From positions 1 through 40,363 of the forward strand of contig JAKATR010000065.1 of assembly GCA_021818675.1 (NCBI GenBank): DNA of 40,363 nucleotides, read 5' to 3'. This document shows, one piece after another, positions 16,854-25,048 of the stretch; position 1 is the stretch's first letter; each line of letters opens with the position of its first letter. The notes under the pieces are model-generated. The model searched no databases. It worked only from the letters and a program-made list of their open reading frames with translations, and was not told the origin of the DNA. Position numbers and translations under genes: made by a program. The stretch is from Thermoplasmata archaeon. Its GTDB lineage: Archaea > Thermoplasmatota > Thermoplasmata > Thermoplasmatales > Thermoplasmataceae.

Positions 16854-16965
16854 AGTGGGAACACCTCTTTTCTCTCACATGATATGAATGATGACCACAT
16901 CTCCTGCATCTGATGTGTACTTTCTTTCCCGACATTTTACCCATTACTGCTGTTCCATTACTCAT
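16801..16965 (-). CDS. rpl37e: 50S ribosomal protein L37e
   Basis: A 54-residue zinc-binding large-subunit protein. It begins MSNGTAVMGKMSGKKVHIRC and carries the ribbon CRRCG...CSHCGF (Cys20, 23, 35, 38), followed by the basic tail PSPRLREYSWAKTK, the standard L37e ending. Start ATG 16965 overlaps the stop of the Lsm gene by 4 nt (ATGA). Its 3' part overlaps the 5' end of purF by 53 nt in a different frame. The Lsm-L37e pairing is a common archaeal arrangement. Confidence 0.95.
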   Translation of the reverse strand: MSNGTAVMGKMSGKKVHIRCRRCGHHSYHVREKRCSHCGFPSPRLREYSWAKTK

Positions 16966-17216
16966 TGTTTTTCACCTTTTGATGGAGACACGAATATAAC
17001 ATTATCTCCTCTAACCAGTATTCTGTCATAAACACCTTTGCTTTCCCCATTGATTATTTCGTTAGCACTCTTAAGGACAAGGTTCATATAAACATCGTAT
17101 CCTTCAAGAATTCCAGAGTATCCTCTCCTTCCCTTAACGTCTACAAGAACGTTTTTCTCTATGGATCTTCTGAGCACATCTAATGGTCTTGCTGCTGAAC
17201 TTGGATTTCCCGGCAT
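16962..17216 (-). CDS. Sm-like RNA-binding protein (Lsm)
   Basis: An 84-residue archaeal Sm protein, expected to form a ring (usually a heptamer) binding U-rich RNA. The Sm1 motif is visible as VLVDVKGRRGYSGILEGYDVYMNLVL and Sm2 as DRILVRGDNVIFVSP. The N-terminal SAARPLDVLRRS matches the short helix before Sm1. It is the first gene of the Lsm-L37e-PurF unit. A TATA-like TATTTATTTATAATG on this strand (about 17239-17253) lies roughly 25-35 nt upstream of ATG 17216. Confidence 0.93.
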   Translation of the reverse strand: MPGNPSSAARPLDVLRRSIEKNVLVDVKGRRGYSGILEGYDVYMNLVLKSANEIINGESKGVYDRILVRGDNVIFVSPSKGEKQ

Positions 17217-17300
17217 AATTACCTGCTGACATTGTTAATCATTATAAATAAATATCTAGTGATTAACCATAGTATGGTTTTCACATTAAACATTAACACT

Positions 17301-17310
17301 TATATTTATA
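17301..17310 (+). promoter_or_regulatory. TATA box for the MBL-fold hydrolase
   Basis: TATATTTATA lies 23-32 nt before ATG 17333, consistent with a leaderless mRNA. Confidence 0.45.
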
Positions 17311-17332
17311 TTGAGTTAAAACCTAAAGAACC

Positions 17333-17944
17333 ATGAAAGTTTCAGAAAACGTCACTTTGATTGATGGAACCATGGCTAACTGCTATGATGTCAAAATCGA
17401 AGGAACGCACGTGCTCATTGACGCGGGAACAAAAAAATCTTCAAAAAAAATTATTGATTATTACAAACAAATTCAACAAAAACCAGAGTACATATTGATC
17501 ACTCACTATCATCCGGACCACATAGGCGGCCTTAAGAATATTATTGAGGAATTTGGATGTAAGGTATATGTTCCGGATAATGAAATGGATGTTGTCATGG
17601 GCAAATCAAAAATTATTCCGACCAAGCATTTCCTATCTAAATTTGTTTCTAAGGTAATGAAAAGCGAACCCATAAAATCAGCCATTAAAGTCACAGAATT
17701 AAACATAAACGAGATCAGTTTCTTGAAAACGCCCGGCCATACCCCAGGGAGTACATCGTATTTTTTAGACAGCGATCAGGTATTGTTCGTTGGGGACGCT
17801 ATAACGAATAGATCAGGCAGGGCGATTATAAATAAGGCATTCACTCTCGATATGAAAATGGCAGAGAAATCGAAGGAATTAATTATTAACAAAAAAGCAG
17901 CATTGATACTACCGGGACATGGAAAACCTTTAAAGGGACGTTGA
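17333..17944 (+). CDS. MBL-fold metallo-hydrolase
   Basis: A 203-residue metallo-beta-lactamase-fold protein of the glyoxalase II-like branch. Motifs are ILITHYHPDHIGGL (HxHxDH), FLKTPGHTPGSTSYFL, LFVGDAIT and ILPGHGKPL, supplying all expected metal ligands for a binuclear site. The exact substrate (thioester, lactone or other) cannot be assigned. It is a single gene with its own TATA box. Its TGA stop lies in the loop of a hairpin followed by T-rich sequence. Confidence 0.82.
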   Translation: MKVSENVTLIDGTMANCYDVKIEGTHVLIDAGTKKSSKKIIDYYKQIQQKPEYILITHYHPDHIGGLKNIIEEFGCKVYVPDNEMDVVMGKSKIIPTKHFLSKFVSKVMKSEPIKSAIKVTELNINEISFLKTPGHTPGSTSYFLDSDQVLFVGDAITNRSGRAIINKAFTLDMKMAEKSKELIINKKAALILPGHGKPLKGR

Positions 17945-17957
17945 GACGTTCCCTTTT
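17932..17957 (+). terminator. Hairpin overlapping the stop codon of the MBL hydrolase
   Basis: AAAGGGACGT pairs with ACGTTCCCTTT (one bulged T) around the loop TGAG. The TGA stop at 17942-17944 lies in the loop, and TTTTCGTTCC follows. This is either a terminator or a 3'-end protecting structure. Confidence 0.45.
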
Positions 17958-18302
17958 CGTTCCTTTGTCAAAATTAAAATTGATACTGTATACATTAAAC
18001 ATTTTACATCTAAAGTTCATTTCAAAAGTTCAAAACAATAAAGAAATCCGAACAAATTCGGTTAAGCATGTAAATCAATACGGAAAGAGTGATATATTGG
18101 GAAATAATCAAGGTAGCATACCCACCAGCAATGGTAAATTCAAACCAGACGCACTCTATGAAATGGGTGAAATATGGATTAATACCTTCTGTAGCTATGG
18201 TTAAGGTGCAATGGATAAATCGTCGCGCCTTGGCTCAGTAAATATGAGAAGGTCAGGCAAGGTGGGCTCAAACACATAGTTAACAGAGAAGATGGTGATA
18301 AA
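17945..18302 (+). other. Gene-poor stretch with a possible coding remnant
   Basis: About 360 nt between the MBL hydrolase and the L44e operon. A short frame ending at 18204 contains a protein-like patch (FKPDALYEMGEIWINTFCSY) with no start, ribosome site or recognisable family. It may be a remnant of a lost gene. The last 20 nt contain the ribosome-binding-like GATGGTGAT before the TTG start of L44e. I see no tRNA or other RNA fold. Confidence 0.35.
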
Positions 18303-18590
18303 TTGAAAATTCCTAAACAAGTTAAAATGTACTGCAAATTCTGTCATGAGCATACTGATCATGAAGTAGAAAGGGTAAGGAAGAGAAAGGCAAGCGAATT
18401 AAAGCATGGTCAGAGATTATTCAGAAGAGTAACATCAGGATATGGAGGTTTTCCAAGGCCGAAACCCGAGGGCAGAGAAAAACCCACAAAGAGAGTCAGT
18501 ATTAGATTCCGGTGCACTAAATGTAAAAGAGCATTAACCAGACCAACACAGAGGGCAAAGAAATTTGAGATATTAGAGGTGCATCAATGA
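18303..18590 (+). CDS. rpl44e: 50S ribosomal protein L44e
   Basis: A 95-residue large-subunit zinc protein. It starts MKIPKQVKMYCKFCHEHTDH (first Cys pair CKFC) and has a basic middle with RRVTSGYGGFPRPKPEGREKPTKR and the second pair CTKCK, followed by RALTRPTQRAKKFE. The start is TTG 18303, preceded by GGTGAT at 4-10 nt, and matches the family's opening exactly. It is the first gene of the operon L44e-S27e-aIF2alpha-Nop10-PAC2, an order common in archaea. Confidence 0.95.
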   Translation: MKIPKQVKMYCKFCHEHTDHEVERVRKRKASELKHGQRLFRRVTSGYGGFPRPKPEGREKPTKRVSIRFRCTKCKRALTRPTQRAKKFEILEVHQ

Positions 18591-18784
18591 GCGAAAAAAC
18601 AAGCGTAAAGCTTAAAGGAGTGGGCAATAAATTTATCCGTTTAAAATGCAAAGAATGCAACAATGAGCAGGTAACTTATAGCAAAGGATCCTCCAAGGTG
18701 ATCTGCAACATTTGCGGTTCTGAATTAGCATCTCCAACTGGAGGGCTAATAAGCATATCTGGAGAAAAAATTAAAGAGTATTAA
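18587..18784 (+). CDS. rps27e: 30S ribosomal protein S27e
   Basis: A 65-residue small-subunit zinc protein with the ribbon CKECNNEQVTYSKGSSKVIC..CG (CxxC...CxxC) followed by the conserved LASPTGG. Its ATG overlaps the L44e stop (ATGA), so it is translationally coupled. Confidence 0.95.
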   Translation: MSEKTSVKLKGVGNKFIRLKCKECNNEQVTYSKGSSKVICNICGSELASPTGGLISISGEKIKEY

Positions 18785-18785
18785 A

Positions 18786-19547
18786 ATGGCAAAAAACCTT
18801 CCTGAAACAGGGGATGTCGTAGTAGTTACGATCAGAAACGTAAAAAAATTCGGAGCTGATGTAACTTTAGACGAATTTCCGGGGACAGAAGGTTTTATTC
18901 ATATAGCAGAGGTCGCAACTGGTTGGGTTAAATATATCAAGGATTATTTGAGGGAAGGTCAAAAAACTGTTTGCAAAGTACTTTCAGTTGATCCAACCAG
19001 AGGGAATGTTGAATTATCTTTAAAGAGGGTTAATGATCACCAGAAGAGAGCAAAAATTTCTGAGTGGAAAGATGAACAGAAGGCTAAAAAACTCATGGAG
19101 CTTCTCGCAAAGCAATTGAAGAAATCATACGAAGAGTGTATGACTGAATTTGGCAACGAGCTTCAGTTAGAATATGGCTCAATTTATGCTGCTTTTGAAG
19201 ATGCAGCTTCTGGCGAAGATTTTATGCCTACTGTTAAAGCAAAGTGGAAAAATGCTTTTATCAAAATTTCAAAGGAGAACGTGACTCCACCCTTCGTTAA
19301 GATAGGGGGATATATAGAAGCCTATTCTCTTCAGCCAAATGGTGTGGATTTGATTAAGGACACATTCAAAGACATTGAAGAAGAAGAGGGTGTTTCAATA
19401 CAATATGCAGGAGCCCCAAGATATAGAATTGTTGTTCGAGAAAAGGAATACAAAATGGCCGAAGAGAAACTAAAGAAAATCGTTCATAATATTACGGAAA
19501 AAGGTAAAAAAGAAAGTGTAGTAGTAGAATTTTCAAGAAGTAATTAG
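18786..19547 (+). CDS. eif2a: Translation initiation factor aIF2 alpha subunit
   Basis: The alpha subunit of the aIF2 complex, which brings Met-tRNAi to the small ribosomal subunit. The 253-residue protein has an S1/OB domain first (residues 8-85: GDVVVVTIRNVKKFGADVTL, then GFIHIAEVATGWVKYIKDYL), a helical middle, and a C-terminal alpha-beta domain ending KKESVVVEFSRSN. Start ATG 18786 follows the S27e stop by one base. Gene position between S27e and Nop10 is the standard archaeal order. Confidence 0.95.
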   Translation: MAKNLPETGDVVVVTIRNVKKFGADVTLDEFPGTEGFIHIAEVATGWVKYIKDYLREGQKTVCKVLSVDPTRGNVELSLKRVNDHQKRAKISEWKDEQKAKKLMELLAKQLKKSYEECMTEFGNELQLEYGSIYAAFEDAASGEDFMPTVKAKWKNAFIKISKENVTPPFVKIGGYIEAYSLQPNGVDLIKDTFKDIEEEEGVSIQYAGAPRYRIVVREKEYKMAEEKLKKIVHNITEKGKKESVVVEFSRSN

Positions 19548-19549
19548 TC

Positions 19550-19729
19550 ATGAAAACCCTTATTAGAAAGTGTGTAAAATGCGGCAAATATACAATGGAA
19601 GAGAAATGCCCTAAATGTGGTTCTCAAACTAGAAGTACAGACCCGCTTAAGTACTCACCTTCGGATAAATTTCAAAAGTTCAGGATCAGAGAAAAGGAGG
19701 AGGAAAATAATGGAGAAAATAGTAGTTAA
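19550..19729 (+). CDS. nop10: Ribosome biogenesis protein Nop10 (H/ACA RNP)
   Basis: A 59-residue component of the H/ACA guide-RNA pseudouridylation complex with Cbf5, Gar1 and L7Ae. It has the zinc ribbon CVKCGKYTMEEKCPKCGS (four Cys) and the following basic stretch STDPLKYSPSDKFQKFRI, both diagnostic. It starts 2 nt after the aIF2-alpha stop. Its last 20 nt overlap the PAC2-family gene. The tail EEENNGENSS is longer than in many homologues because of that overlap. Confidence 0.95.
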   Translation: MKTLIRKCVKCGKYTMEEKCPKCGSQTRSTDPLKYSPSDKFQKFRIREKEEENNGENSS

Positions 19730-20468
19730 TGAAATTAAGATGCCGAAAACAAATAACCCAATACTTATTGGCGGATTACCGGGTATAGGCAACGTAGGAA
19801 AAATAGCCGCCGATTATCTAATAGATAAACTTTCAATGGAAAAAATTTGCGATATCTTTTCTCAATATCTTCCTCCACAAATATTCATTGATGACGAAGG
19901 CGTAACTCATCTCTCAAGGAATAGCCTTTATTATAAAAAAATAGACGGAAAAAAGGAGATTATCATTGTGACTGGAGATTTCCAGGGAACAACTCAGGAA
20001 GGACAATACGAATTATCTTACAAAATTCTGGAAATAGCAAAGAAATTAAACGTAACCACAGTGTATACTATGGGCGGATATAGCACAGGAAGAATTGTTG
20101 AAAAACCAAGGGTTCTGGGCGCAGTTACCGAAAAAAAGCTAAAATCAAAGATGCTGAAAAGCGGTGTTGTGTTTCCTAAGGGAGAACCGGGAGGAGGAAT
20201 TGTTGGTTCTGCCGGTATTATATTAGGATTAAGCCAGGAAATATTTGCAATGGATGGAGGATGTCTGATGGGCGAAACATCAGGTTATTTTGCAGATCCC
20301 AAGGGAGCAAAGGAACTGGTTAAGGTCTTAACAAAACTTCTGGGTATTAAGGTAGACGTCAAGGATCTTGAATTAAGGAGCAAACAGATAGAGCAAATTA
20401 CAGAAAAAATGCAGGAAGAAGCCATAAACAAAGGTCAAAAGAAGGACGACCTCGGTTATTTCGGATAA
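19710..20468 (+). CDS. PAC2-family proteasome assembly chaperone homologue
   Basis: A 252-residue archaeal PAC2/PbaB-type protein, expected to help assemble or bind the 20S proteasome. Family marks are NPILIGGLPGIGNVGKIAAD, the IIIVTGDFQGTTQEGQYEL strand-helix, TVYTMGGYSTGRI and GGGIVGSAGIILG. The last residues are GYFG, close to the hydrophobic-Tyr-X tail used by proteasome-binding factors but with Phe in place of Tyr. I chose ATG 19710, which matches the family's start and sits behind AGGAGGAAAA, a strong ribosome binding site. It is the last gene of the L44e operon. Confidence 0.85.
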   Translation: MEKIVVNEIKMPKTNNPILIGGLPGIGNVGKIAADYLIDKLSMEKICDIFSQYLPPQIFIDDEGVTHLSRNSLYYKKIDGKKEIIIVTGDFQGTTQEGQYELSYKILEIAKKLNVTTVYTMGGYSTGRIVEKPRVLGAVTEKKLKSKMLKSGVVFPKGEPGGGIVGSAGIILGLSQEIFAMDGGCLMGETSGYFADPKGAKELVKVLTKLLGIKVDVKDLELRSKQIEQITEKMQEEAINKGQKKDDLGYFG

Positions 20469-20616
20469 TATCCCTTTATATATACTAAAAAATCCCTATA
20501 ACTCAATCAGTTCCATATAACGCAAAGGTCATACGTAACATTTCTAAAAAAAGGAAGTTATCTCGTTTTTAGGGTCAACAATCCTCTCTAAAATCTCAAA
20601 TTGATGGAAAAGAGTG

Positions 20617-21711
20617 TCACTCCTCATCCATATCTTCTTCATCCCCAACAAGATTGTTGTAAAGGATAACTGATAGATCCTCCATATATTGGTTGCCTTT
20701 AACATCTGATGATAAATTTGATAATGCATTTTCAGTAGCTGATTCATCTTCTTGATCATCGAGACCATAGTAAATTTTGATCAGAGTGTTTAGACTTTCT
20801 GGAAAACCTGCTTCATCAAGGAAAGTGGTAAACAATTTTAAATCCTGAGTAGTTGAAAGTATATCTATAAACATGAATGTAAGCAGAGGGTTATTCTTGT
20901 TCTCTCTATACTGTTCAAATCCAAATTGCTTTGCTTCATCATGCATTTTAAAATCAAGCAATAAGCTCCCTTTGATTAATTTATACCTTTCATTTGAATG
21001 ATTAATAGAAATTGCTTCTTCGATGAACTTTATAGCCTGAACCGGTTTATTCAAAGCTGTTTCTATTTCTGAGGCCCTTTCAAGGTATCTTTGATCAGGC
21101 AGATCTTTTGTCAATTCCAAAGCCTTTAAAATGGATTTTTCGGCTGTGGGAATATGTTTGAGGTTCATATGCGACTCAGCCTCTACAAAATAAGCCTCTG
21201 CCTTTAGCTCCTCATTATCATTTATTTTGTTCAATTCTGAAATAGCCTCCCTCTCCCTGTTTAGAGCATTCAGCAAAGACGCTTTAATAATTATTAATTC
21301 CACATTGTCTGGATCATTCTTAATCGCTCTAATTATTGCCTTTAGAGCCGATTGCATATCTCCTTTCATTTCAAAGGCCGAGGCCAGTTTCGTAAGATAT
21401 CCCGGATCATCGTCAGATTCATCAGAGCTTTTTTTAAGAAGTCTTATGGCATCATCGATCAAACCAAGGTCAAGCATAGCCGAACCTGCCAAAAAATTGT
21501 AAAAATGAAAATTGTTTATCTTAATTGCCCTGTTTGCCTCTTTTAAAGCCTCTTCCGGGCGATCCATTTCAAGCAGTATCATTGCCTTTAGAGCAATTGC
21601 ATCTGCATCATTTTTTTGTGAGGTTAAGTATTCGTTTACTTTTTTAAGAGCACCATCAAAGTCATCTTGCTCAACATAGTTGAGAATTTCTGTCTGGATT
21701 TGTTCATCCAT
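20617..21711 (-). CDS. Tetratricopeptide-repeat (TPR) protein
   Basis: About 364 residues composed almost wholly of helical TPR-like repeats: for example DADAIALKAMILLEMDRPEE, then FLAGSAMLDLGLIDDAIRLL and YLTKLASAFEMKGDMQSALK. These carry the usual spacing of small and aromatic residues. The C-terminus is very acidic (GDEEDMDEE). It is presumably a scaffold for protein contacts in the cytoplasm; the partner is unknown. The start is probably ATG 21711 (MDEQIQ), since the frame upstream to 21753 looks unrelated. It is convergent with the PAC2 gene across about 150 nt in which I see nothing clear. Confidence 0.75.
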   Translation of the reverse strand: MDEQIQTEILNYVEQDDFDGALKKVNEYLTSQKNDADAIALKAMILLEMDRPEEALKEANRAIKINNFHFYNFLAGSAMLDLGLIDDAIRLLKKSSDESDDDPGYLTKLASAFEMKGDMQSALKAIIRAIKNDPDNVELIIIKASLLNALNREREAISELNKINDNEELKAEAYFVEAESHMNLKHIPTAEKSILKALELTKDLPDQRYLERASEIETALNKPVQAIKFIEEAISINHSNERYKLIKGSLLLDFKMHDEAKQFGFEQYRENKNNPLLTFMFIDILSTTQDLKLFTTFLDEAGFPESLNTLIKIYYGLDDQEDESATENALSNLSSDVKGNQYMEDLSVILYNNLVGDEEDMDEE

Positions 21712-22107
21712 ACCGGTCAGTTCATGGGAGAATATAATCATTTTAGAAACCATGGAAAAATGGTTATCTTCATTAAACGAGAGCGGGAACTCATTGGAAG
21801 AATATTAATGGCCGTGATTGAAATATGTATTTTTTGCTGAGAAATTAGAATACTTTGGGTTGTCAGATAGAAGTGAAGCAGATCGGTCAGTATATCGTTT
21901 CATATATGGCTGTGTCCCTATAACCCGGGTAATTGATCGGTGTGACATTATCCAGTGTAAAAGGGAGAAATCAAAAAAAGACTCTGTTAGAAAATGTTAA
22001 ATTGGGAAATTGCACCCAAAAGATTAGAGAGATGCCAATGAATAATTCATGGGTTTGTCATAAACTCTGAGATGATTATTAATAAGGAAATTGAATTAAG
22101 GCTCTGA
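21712..22107. other. Intergenic stretch of about 400 nt without a confident gene
   Basis: It lies between the divergent TPR and site-2 protease genes. A 60-codon frame at 21818-22000 has no homology-like features and is probably noise. A short perfect palindrome, ATGAAT-A-ATTCAT, lies at 22038-22050, about 60 nt before the protease start, and could be a binding site. No RNA gene is seen. Confidence 0.35.
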
Positions 22108-23667
22108 ATGAATTCATTGTATCTCGTTCTGATCCTTATTGTTCTATGGATTATGGGATTGAACATACTTTCCCCTTATATAAACAGGACAAAGCATTTT
22201 CAAGTATATGTAGGGGCATTACTTCTCTGGAAATCAACGAAGAATCGTGGAGTGATGGATAGGGTAAAAGGAAAAAGTCAGAAAATTATCTTTTCCAAAA
22301 TATCTGTTGTAATTGTTTTCATATTTTTCATTTTAGCCATGGCAGTTATGATTTACGGGGCCTATCTTGGCCTTACAGTTAAAAGTACCAGAAGTCTTTC
22401 ACCAGCAGAGCTTCTGGGATTACCGGGGATTAACCCAATAATTCCAATTGGATATGGTATAATCGCGTTTGCGGTATCAATAATGATACACGAGCTATTC
22501 CATGGAATAACTGCAAGGAAACATGGGATAAAGGTCACATCTGTTGGAGTTATGTTTTTTATAGTACCTCTGGGTGCCTTTGTTGAACCGGATGAAGCAG
22601 AAATAAATAAGGCTGATCCAGTCATAAAAAGAAGAATAATCGCAGCCGGTCCAGCAATAAATGTTGTAATGGCACTTCTGGCTCTTTTTATTCTAGTAGG
22701 ATCAATGGCCCCAGTTATGCACCAAAAACAGCCCGGAGCGTATATATTTTCAGTTGAGCCCAACAGCATTTATTCTAACGATAGCTTGGTAGGGATGGAA
22801 TTGACTTCCTTTGGGAACTACAGTGGAAATTCACTTTTAAATTTGCCTTATAATTCTACATTAACTCCAGGGAAACTTTACAGTGGAACTTTTTTTGATG
22901 GTTCTTCATTTAAGAACATTTCAATTCCGGCGGGAGTAACTATTTATAGCACAATTTCAGGATACCCGGCAGCATCTAGCAAATTGAAAGCCGGATCAAT
23001 AATAATATCAGTAGATAATAAAACAGTTTACAACCTAACAACTCTTTCAGATATATTTCAGAATGTAACGCCCGGGCAAAATGTATATGTTTCCACAGTC
23101 TATTATCATACCAGCCAGTCCGGGACATATGAAAACACAACAGTAGGGACAGTTTCAGAATATCAGTATTATAAATCTGTTGATCCTTCTGCAGCAACAC
23201 CCAGTATGAAAAAAGTTGCATTCATAGGAATAGAGATCATATATTCAGGAATGAGTCTGGATAGTCTCAGTTCACTAAAGCAAGTAGTAAGCGGAAGTCT
23301 TACATACCAGGTTCCGTGGTACGGGTTTCTGGAAACTCTATCTTTGCCATTTTCTGGTCTAACCCCAGTTCCAACCTCACTGGCACATATGTATACAACT
23401 CCATTCTCCGAATCAGTCTTCTTTATATTTTTTAATATGTTATATTGGCTTTTCTGGGTAAATATACTATTGGCAATAACAAATGCACTTCCTCTGGTGA
23501 TAACTGATGGGCATCAATTTTTCAGAGAATCACTTACCATATTGTCCAGGAGAAATAAGTTTGCATTTTTAAGAAATAAGAAAGTGTTTGACAACATAAT
23601 CATTGGAATTAATCTAATAGTCCTGCTACTCTTTCTCTTAGAATTTCTGTCTATCAGCATATCATAA
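22108..23667 (+). CDS. Site-2 protease family membrane metalloprotease (peptidase M50) with PDZ domain
   Basis: An intramembrane zinc protease, likely cutting membrane-bound regulators or leftover signal peptides. The 519-residue protein has N-terminal membrane segments and the zinc motif HELFH at 128-132 within a hydrophobic helix. A PDZ-like domain at about 265-330 carries SGYPAASSKLKAGSIIISVD. The third ligand region near the end reads NALPLVITDGHQFF, equivalent to the N-x-x-P...D-G motif of this family. The outer domain is rich in N-x-S/T sites. Start ATG 22108. It is monocistronic as far as can be seen. Confidence 0.88.
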   Translation: MNSLYLVLILIVLWIMGLNILSPYINRTKHFQVYVGALLLWKSTKNRGVMDRVKGKSQKIIFSKISVVIVFIFFILAMAVMIYGAYLGLTVKSTRSLSPAELLGLPGINPIIPIGYGIIAFAVSIMIHELFHGITARKHGIKVTSVGVMFFIVPLGAFVEPDEAEINKADPVIKRRIIAAGPAINVVMALLALFILVGSMAPVMHQKQPGAYIFSVEPNSIYSNDSLVGMELTSFGNYSGNSLLNLPYNSTLTPGKLYSGTFFDGSSFKNISIPAGVTIYSTISGYPAASSKLKAGSIIISVDNKTVYNLTTLSDIFQNVTPGQNVYVSTVYYHTSQSGTYENTTVGTVSEYQYYKSVDPSAATPSMKKVAFIGIEIIYSGMSLDSLSSLKQVVSGSLTYQVPWYGFLETLSLPFSGLTPVPTSLAHMYTTPFSESVFFIFFNMLYWLFWVNILLAITNALPLVITDGHQFFRESLTILSRRNKFAFLRNKKVFDNIIIGINLIVLLLFLLEFLSISIS

Positions 23668-24000
23668 TTTAAACGGAAAAGCTTCAGCATTTGACCGACT
23701 CAGAAGCGGGAACTGGTGTTAAACATGGTCGGGCATTCATTCAGAATGCCAAACAAGTCATCTTTATATCAAAGAGAGAACATTATGCGCCATTTCACCT
23801 TATGACTCCGCTGAAGTTATTTGTCAAAAATGGTTTAAGATTTACTGAATAGATTTGAATAATTCCGTTCTGTTGTCCTTAAAAAAATAACCAAAACACT
23901 GGAATTCCTGGTCAGGAATGAAAGAATATGTAAAGTGATATGATGGTGTGAAAGAATTAATAACATATTAAAGATAACCCGTCATTCGAAGGTAATAAAT
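23668..24000. other. Intergenic stretch with one hairpin and the L40e promoter
   Basis: There is no convincing gene in these 333 nt. A hairpin GGCATTC-ATTCA-GAATGCC lies at 23732-23750, 65 nt after the protease stop. It is not followed by a T-run, so a terminator role is uncertain. An ACATATTAAAG element at about 23967-23977 is a likely TATA box for L40e-PurQ. Confidence 0.35.
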
Positions 24001-24150
24001 ATGCCATTTCAGGAAGCTATTGAAAGAAGATTAAATAAAAAAATTTGCATGAGATGCGATGCCAGGAACCCCCTCAAGGCAACCAAGTGCAGAAAGTGTG
24101 GTTATACTGGGCTCAGGATGAAGGCTAAGGAGAGAAGAGGAGGACAGTAA
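24001..24150 (+). CDS. rpl40e: 50S ribosomal protein L40e
   Basis: A 49-residue zinc-ribbon protein of the large subunit. It begins [20 protein letters not shown] and has CMRC...CRKCGY, with NPLKATKC between the pairs and a basic end [11 protein letters not shown], which is the L40e family exactly. ATG 24001 is preceded by GAAGGT, a possible ribosome site. It is followed 10 nt later by purQ. Confidence 0.95.
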   Translation: MPFQEAIERRLNKKICMRCDARNPLKATKCRKCGYTGLRMKAKERRGGQ

Positions 24151-24160
24151 GGGGCATTAT

Positions 24161-24949
24161 TTGGAGGACATTAAAATTGCAATCCTTCGAATGGAAGGAA
24201 CAAATAATGAGGAAGAGGTTTTCGTTGCTTTTAAAAACCTCGGCGCTAGCCCAGAATTTGTGCATATAAAAGAACTGGAATCCAAAAGGAAATCCCTCGA
24301 GAATTTTCAGGGTATATTTATTCCCGGCGGATTTTCTGCAGGAGATTACGTGAGGGCAGGAGTAATATTTGCTCAGAGGCTCATTAAAAGTTCATGGAAA
24401 GAGATAAGAACGTTCACAGAAGAAAAAAAACCATTAATAGGAACATGCAACGGTTTCCAAATTCTTTCTGAAATGGGTCTCCTTCCAGATATAAATGGGA
24501 AAGCCGAAAAATCCATGGTTTTATCTGTCAATAAATCAGGAAAATTTGAGTGCAGAACCACTTATATTAAATTTTCAAACAAGAATCCAATTCTCACTAA
24601 AGGGGTAAGTACGGGAACTATACTCCAGGTGCCGGTAGCACACAAGGAAGGTCAGGTTATGTTTAAAGATTCAAGCACGCTTGATGAAATAGTTCAAAAT
24701 AATCAGATCTTATTTCAGTATACAGACAGCAATGGTAAATCTGGAGACTATCCTTGGAACCCCAACGGTTCTATTAATGGGATAGCAGGTCTATCAAACA
24801 GAGAAGGAAATGTTATTGGCATGATGCCTCATCCAGAAAGGGTTTTTGATATTTTCAACATGAGCGGAAGAGAAAGAGAGGGAAATCTCTCCACTGGTAA
24901 GATATTTTTCACTTCAATCATTGAATACATTAAGAGTAGGGCAATTTAG
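24161..24949 (+). CDS. purQ: Phosphoribosylformylglycinamidine synthase, glutaminase subunit PurQ
   Basis: Supplies ammonia from glutamine to PurL for the fourth purine step (FGAR to FGAM). It is a class I glutaminase with nucleophile Cys96 in GTCNGFQ and His224/Glu226 in MMPHPERVF. The oxyanion strand is FIPGGFSAGDYVRAG. The length (262 aa) is that of a stand-alone PurQ. The start is TTG 24161, ten bases after the L40e stop, with GGGG as a weak ribosome site; no nearer ATG fits, since ILRMEGTN is conserved. PurL and PurS are not in the window. Confidence 0.95.
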   Translation: MEDIKIAILRMEGTNNEEEVFVAFKNLGASPEFVHIKELESKRKSLENFQGIFIPGGFSAGDYVRAGVIFAQRLIKSSWKEIRTFTEEKKPLIGTCNGFQILSEMGLLPDINGKAEKSMVLSVNKSGKFECRTTYIKFSNKNPILTKGVSTGTILQVPVAHKEGQVMFKDSSTLDEIVQNNQILFQYTDSNGKSGDYPWNPNGSINGIAGLSNREGNVIGMMPHPERVFDIFNMSGREREGNLSTGKIFFTSIIEYIKSRAI

Positions 24950-25048
24950 CTCTTTTAGACCAATATTAATAATTTTAACTCTCAAAATTCAGTTCCAAAT
25001 CAAAATATCACATGTATATTAAAACAGGTTCATGTTTTACTTCTTAAA

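Noticed and set aside
17941-18204. 87-codon frame from TTG after the MBL hydrolase
   Set aside because: The start lies in the hairpin at the hydrolase stop, there is no ribosome site, and only a short patch looks protein-like. It is described as a remnant rather than a gene.
21818-22000. 60-codon plus-strand frame
   Set aside because: No recognisable motif, unusual composition and no promoter or ribosome site at the right distance.
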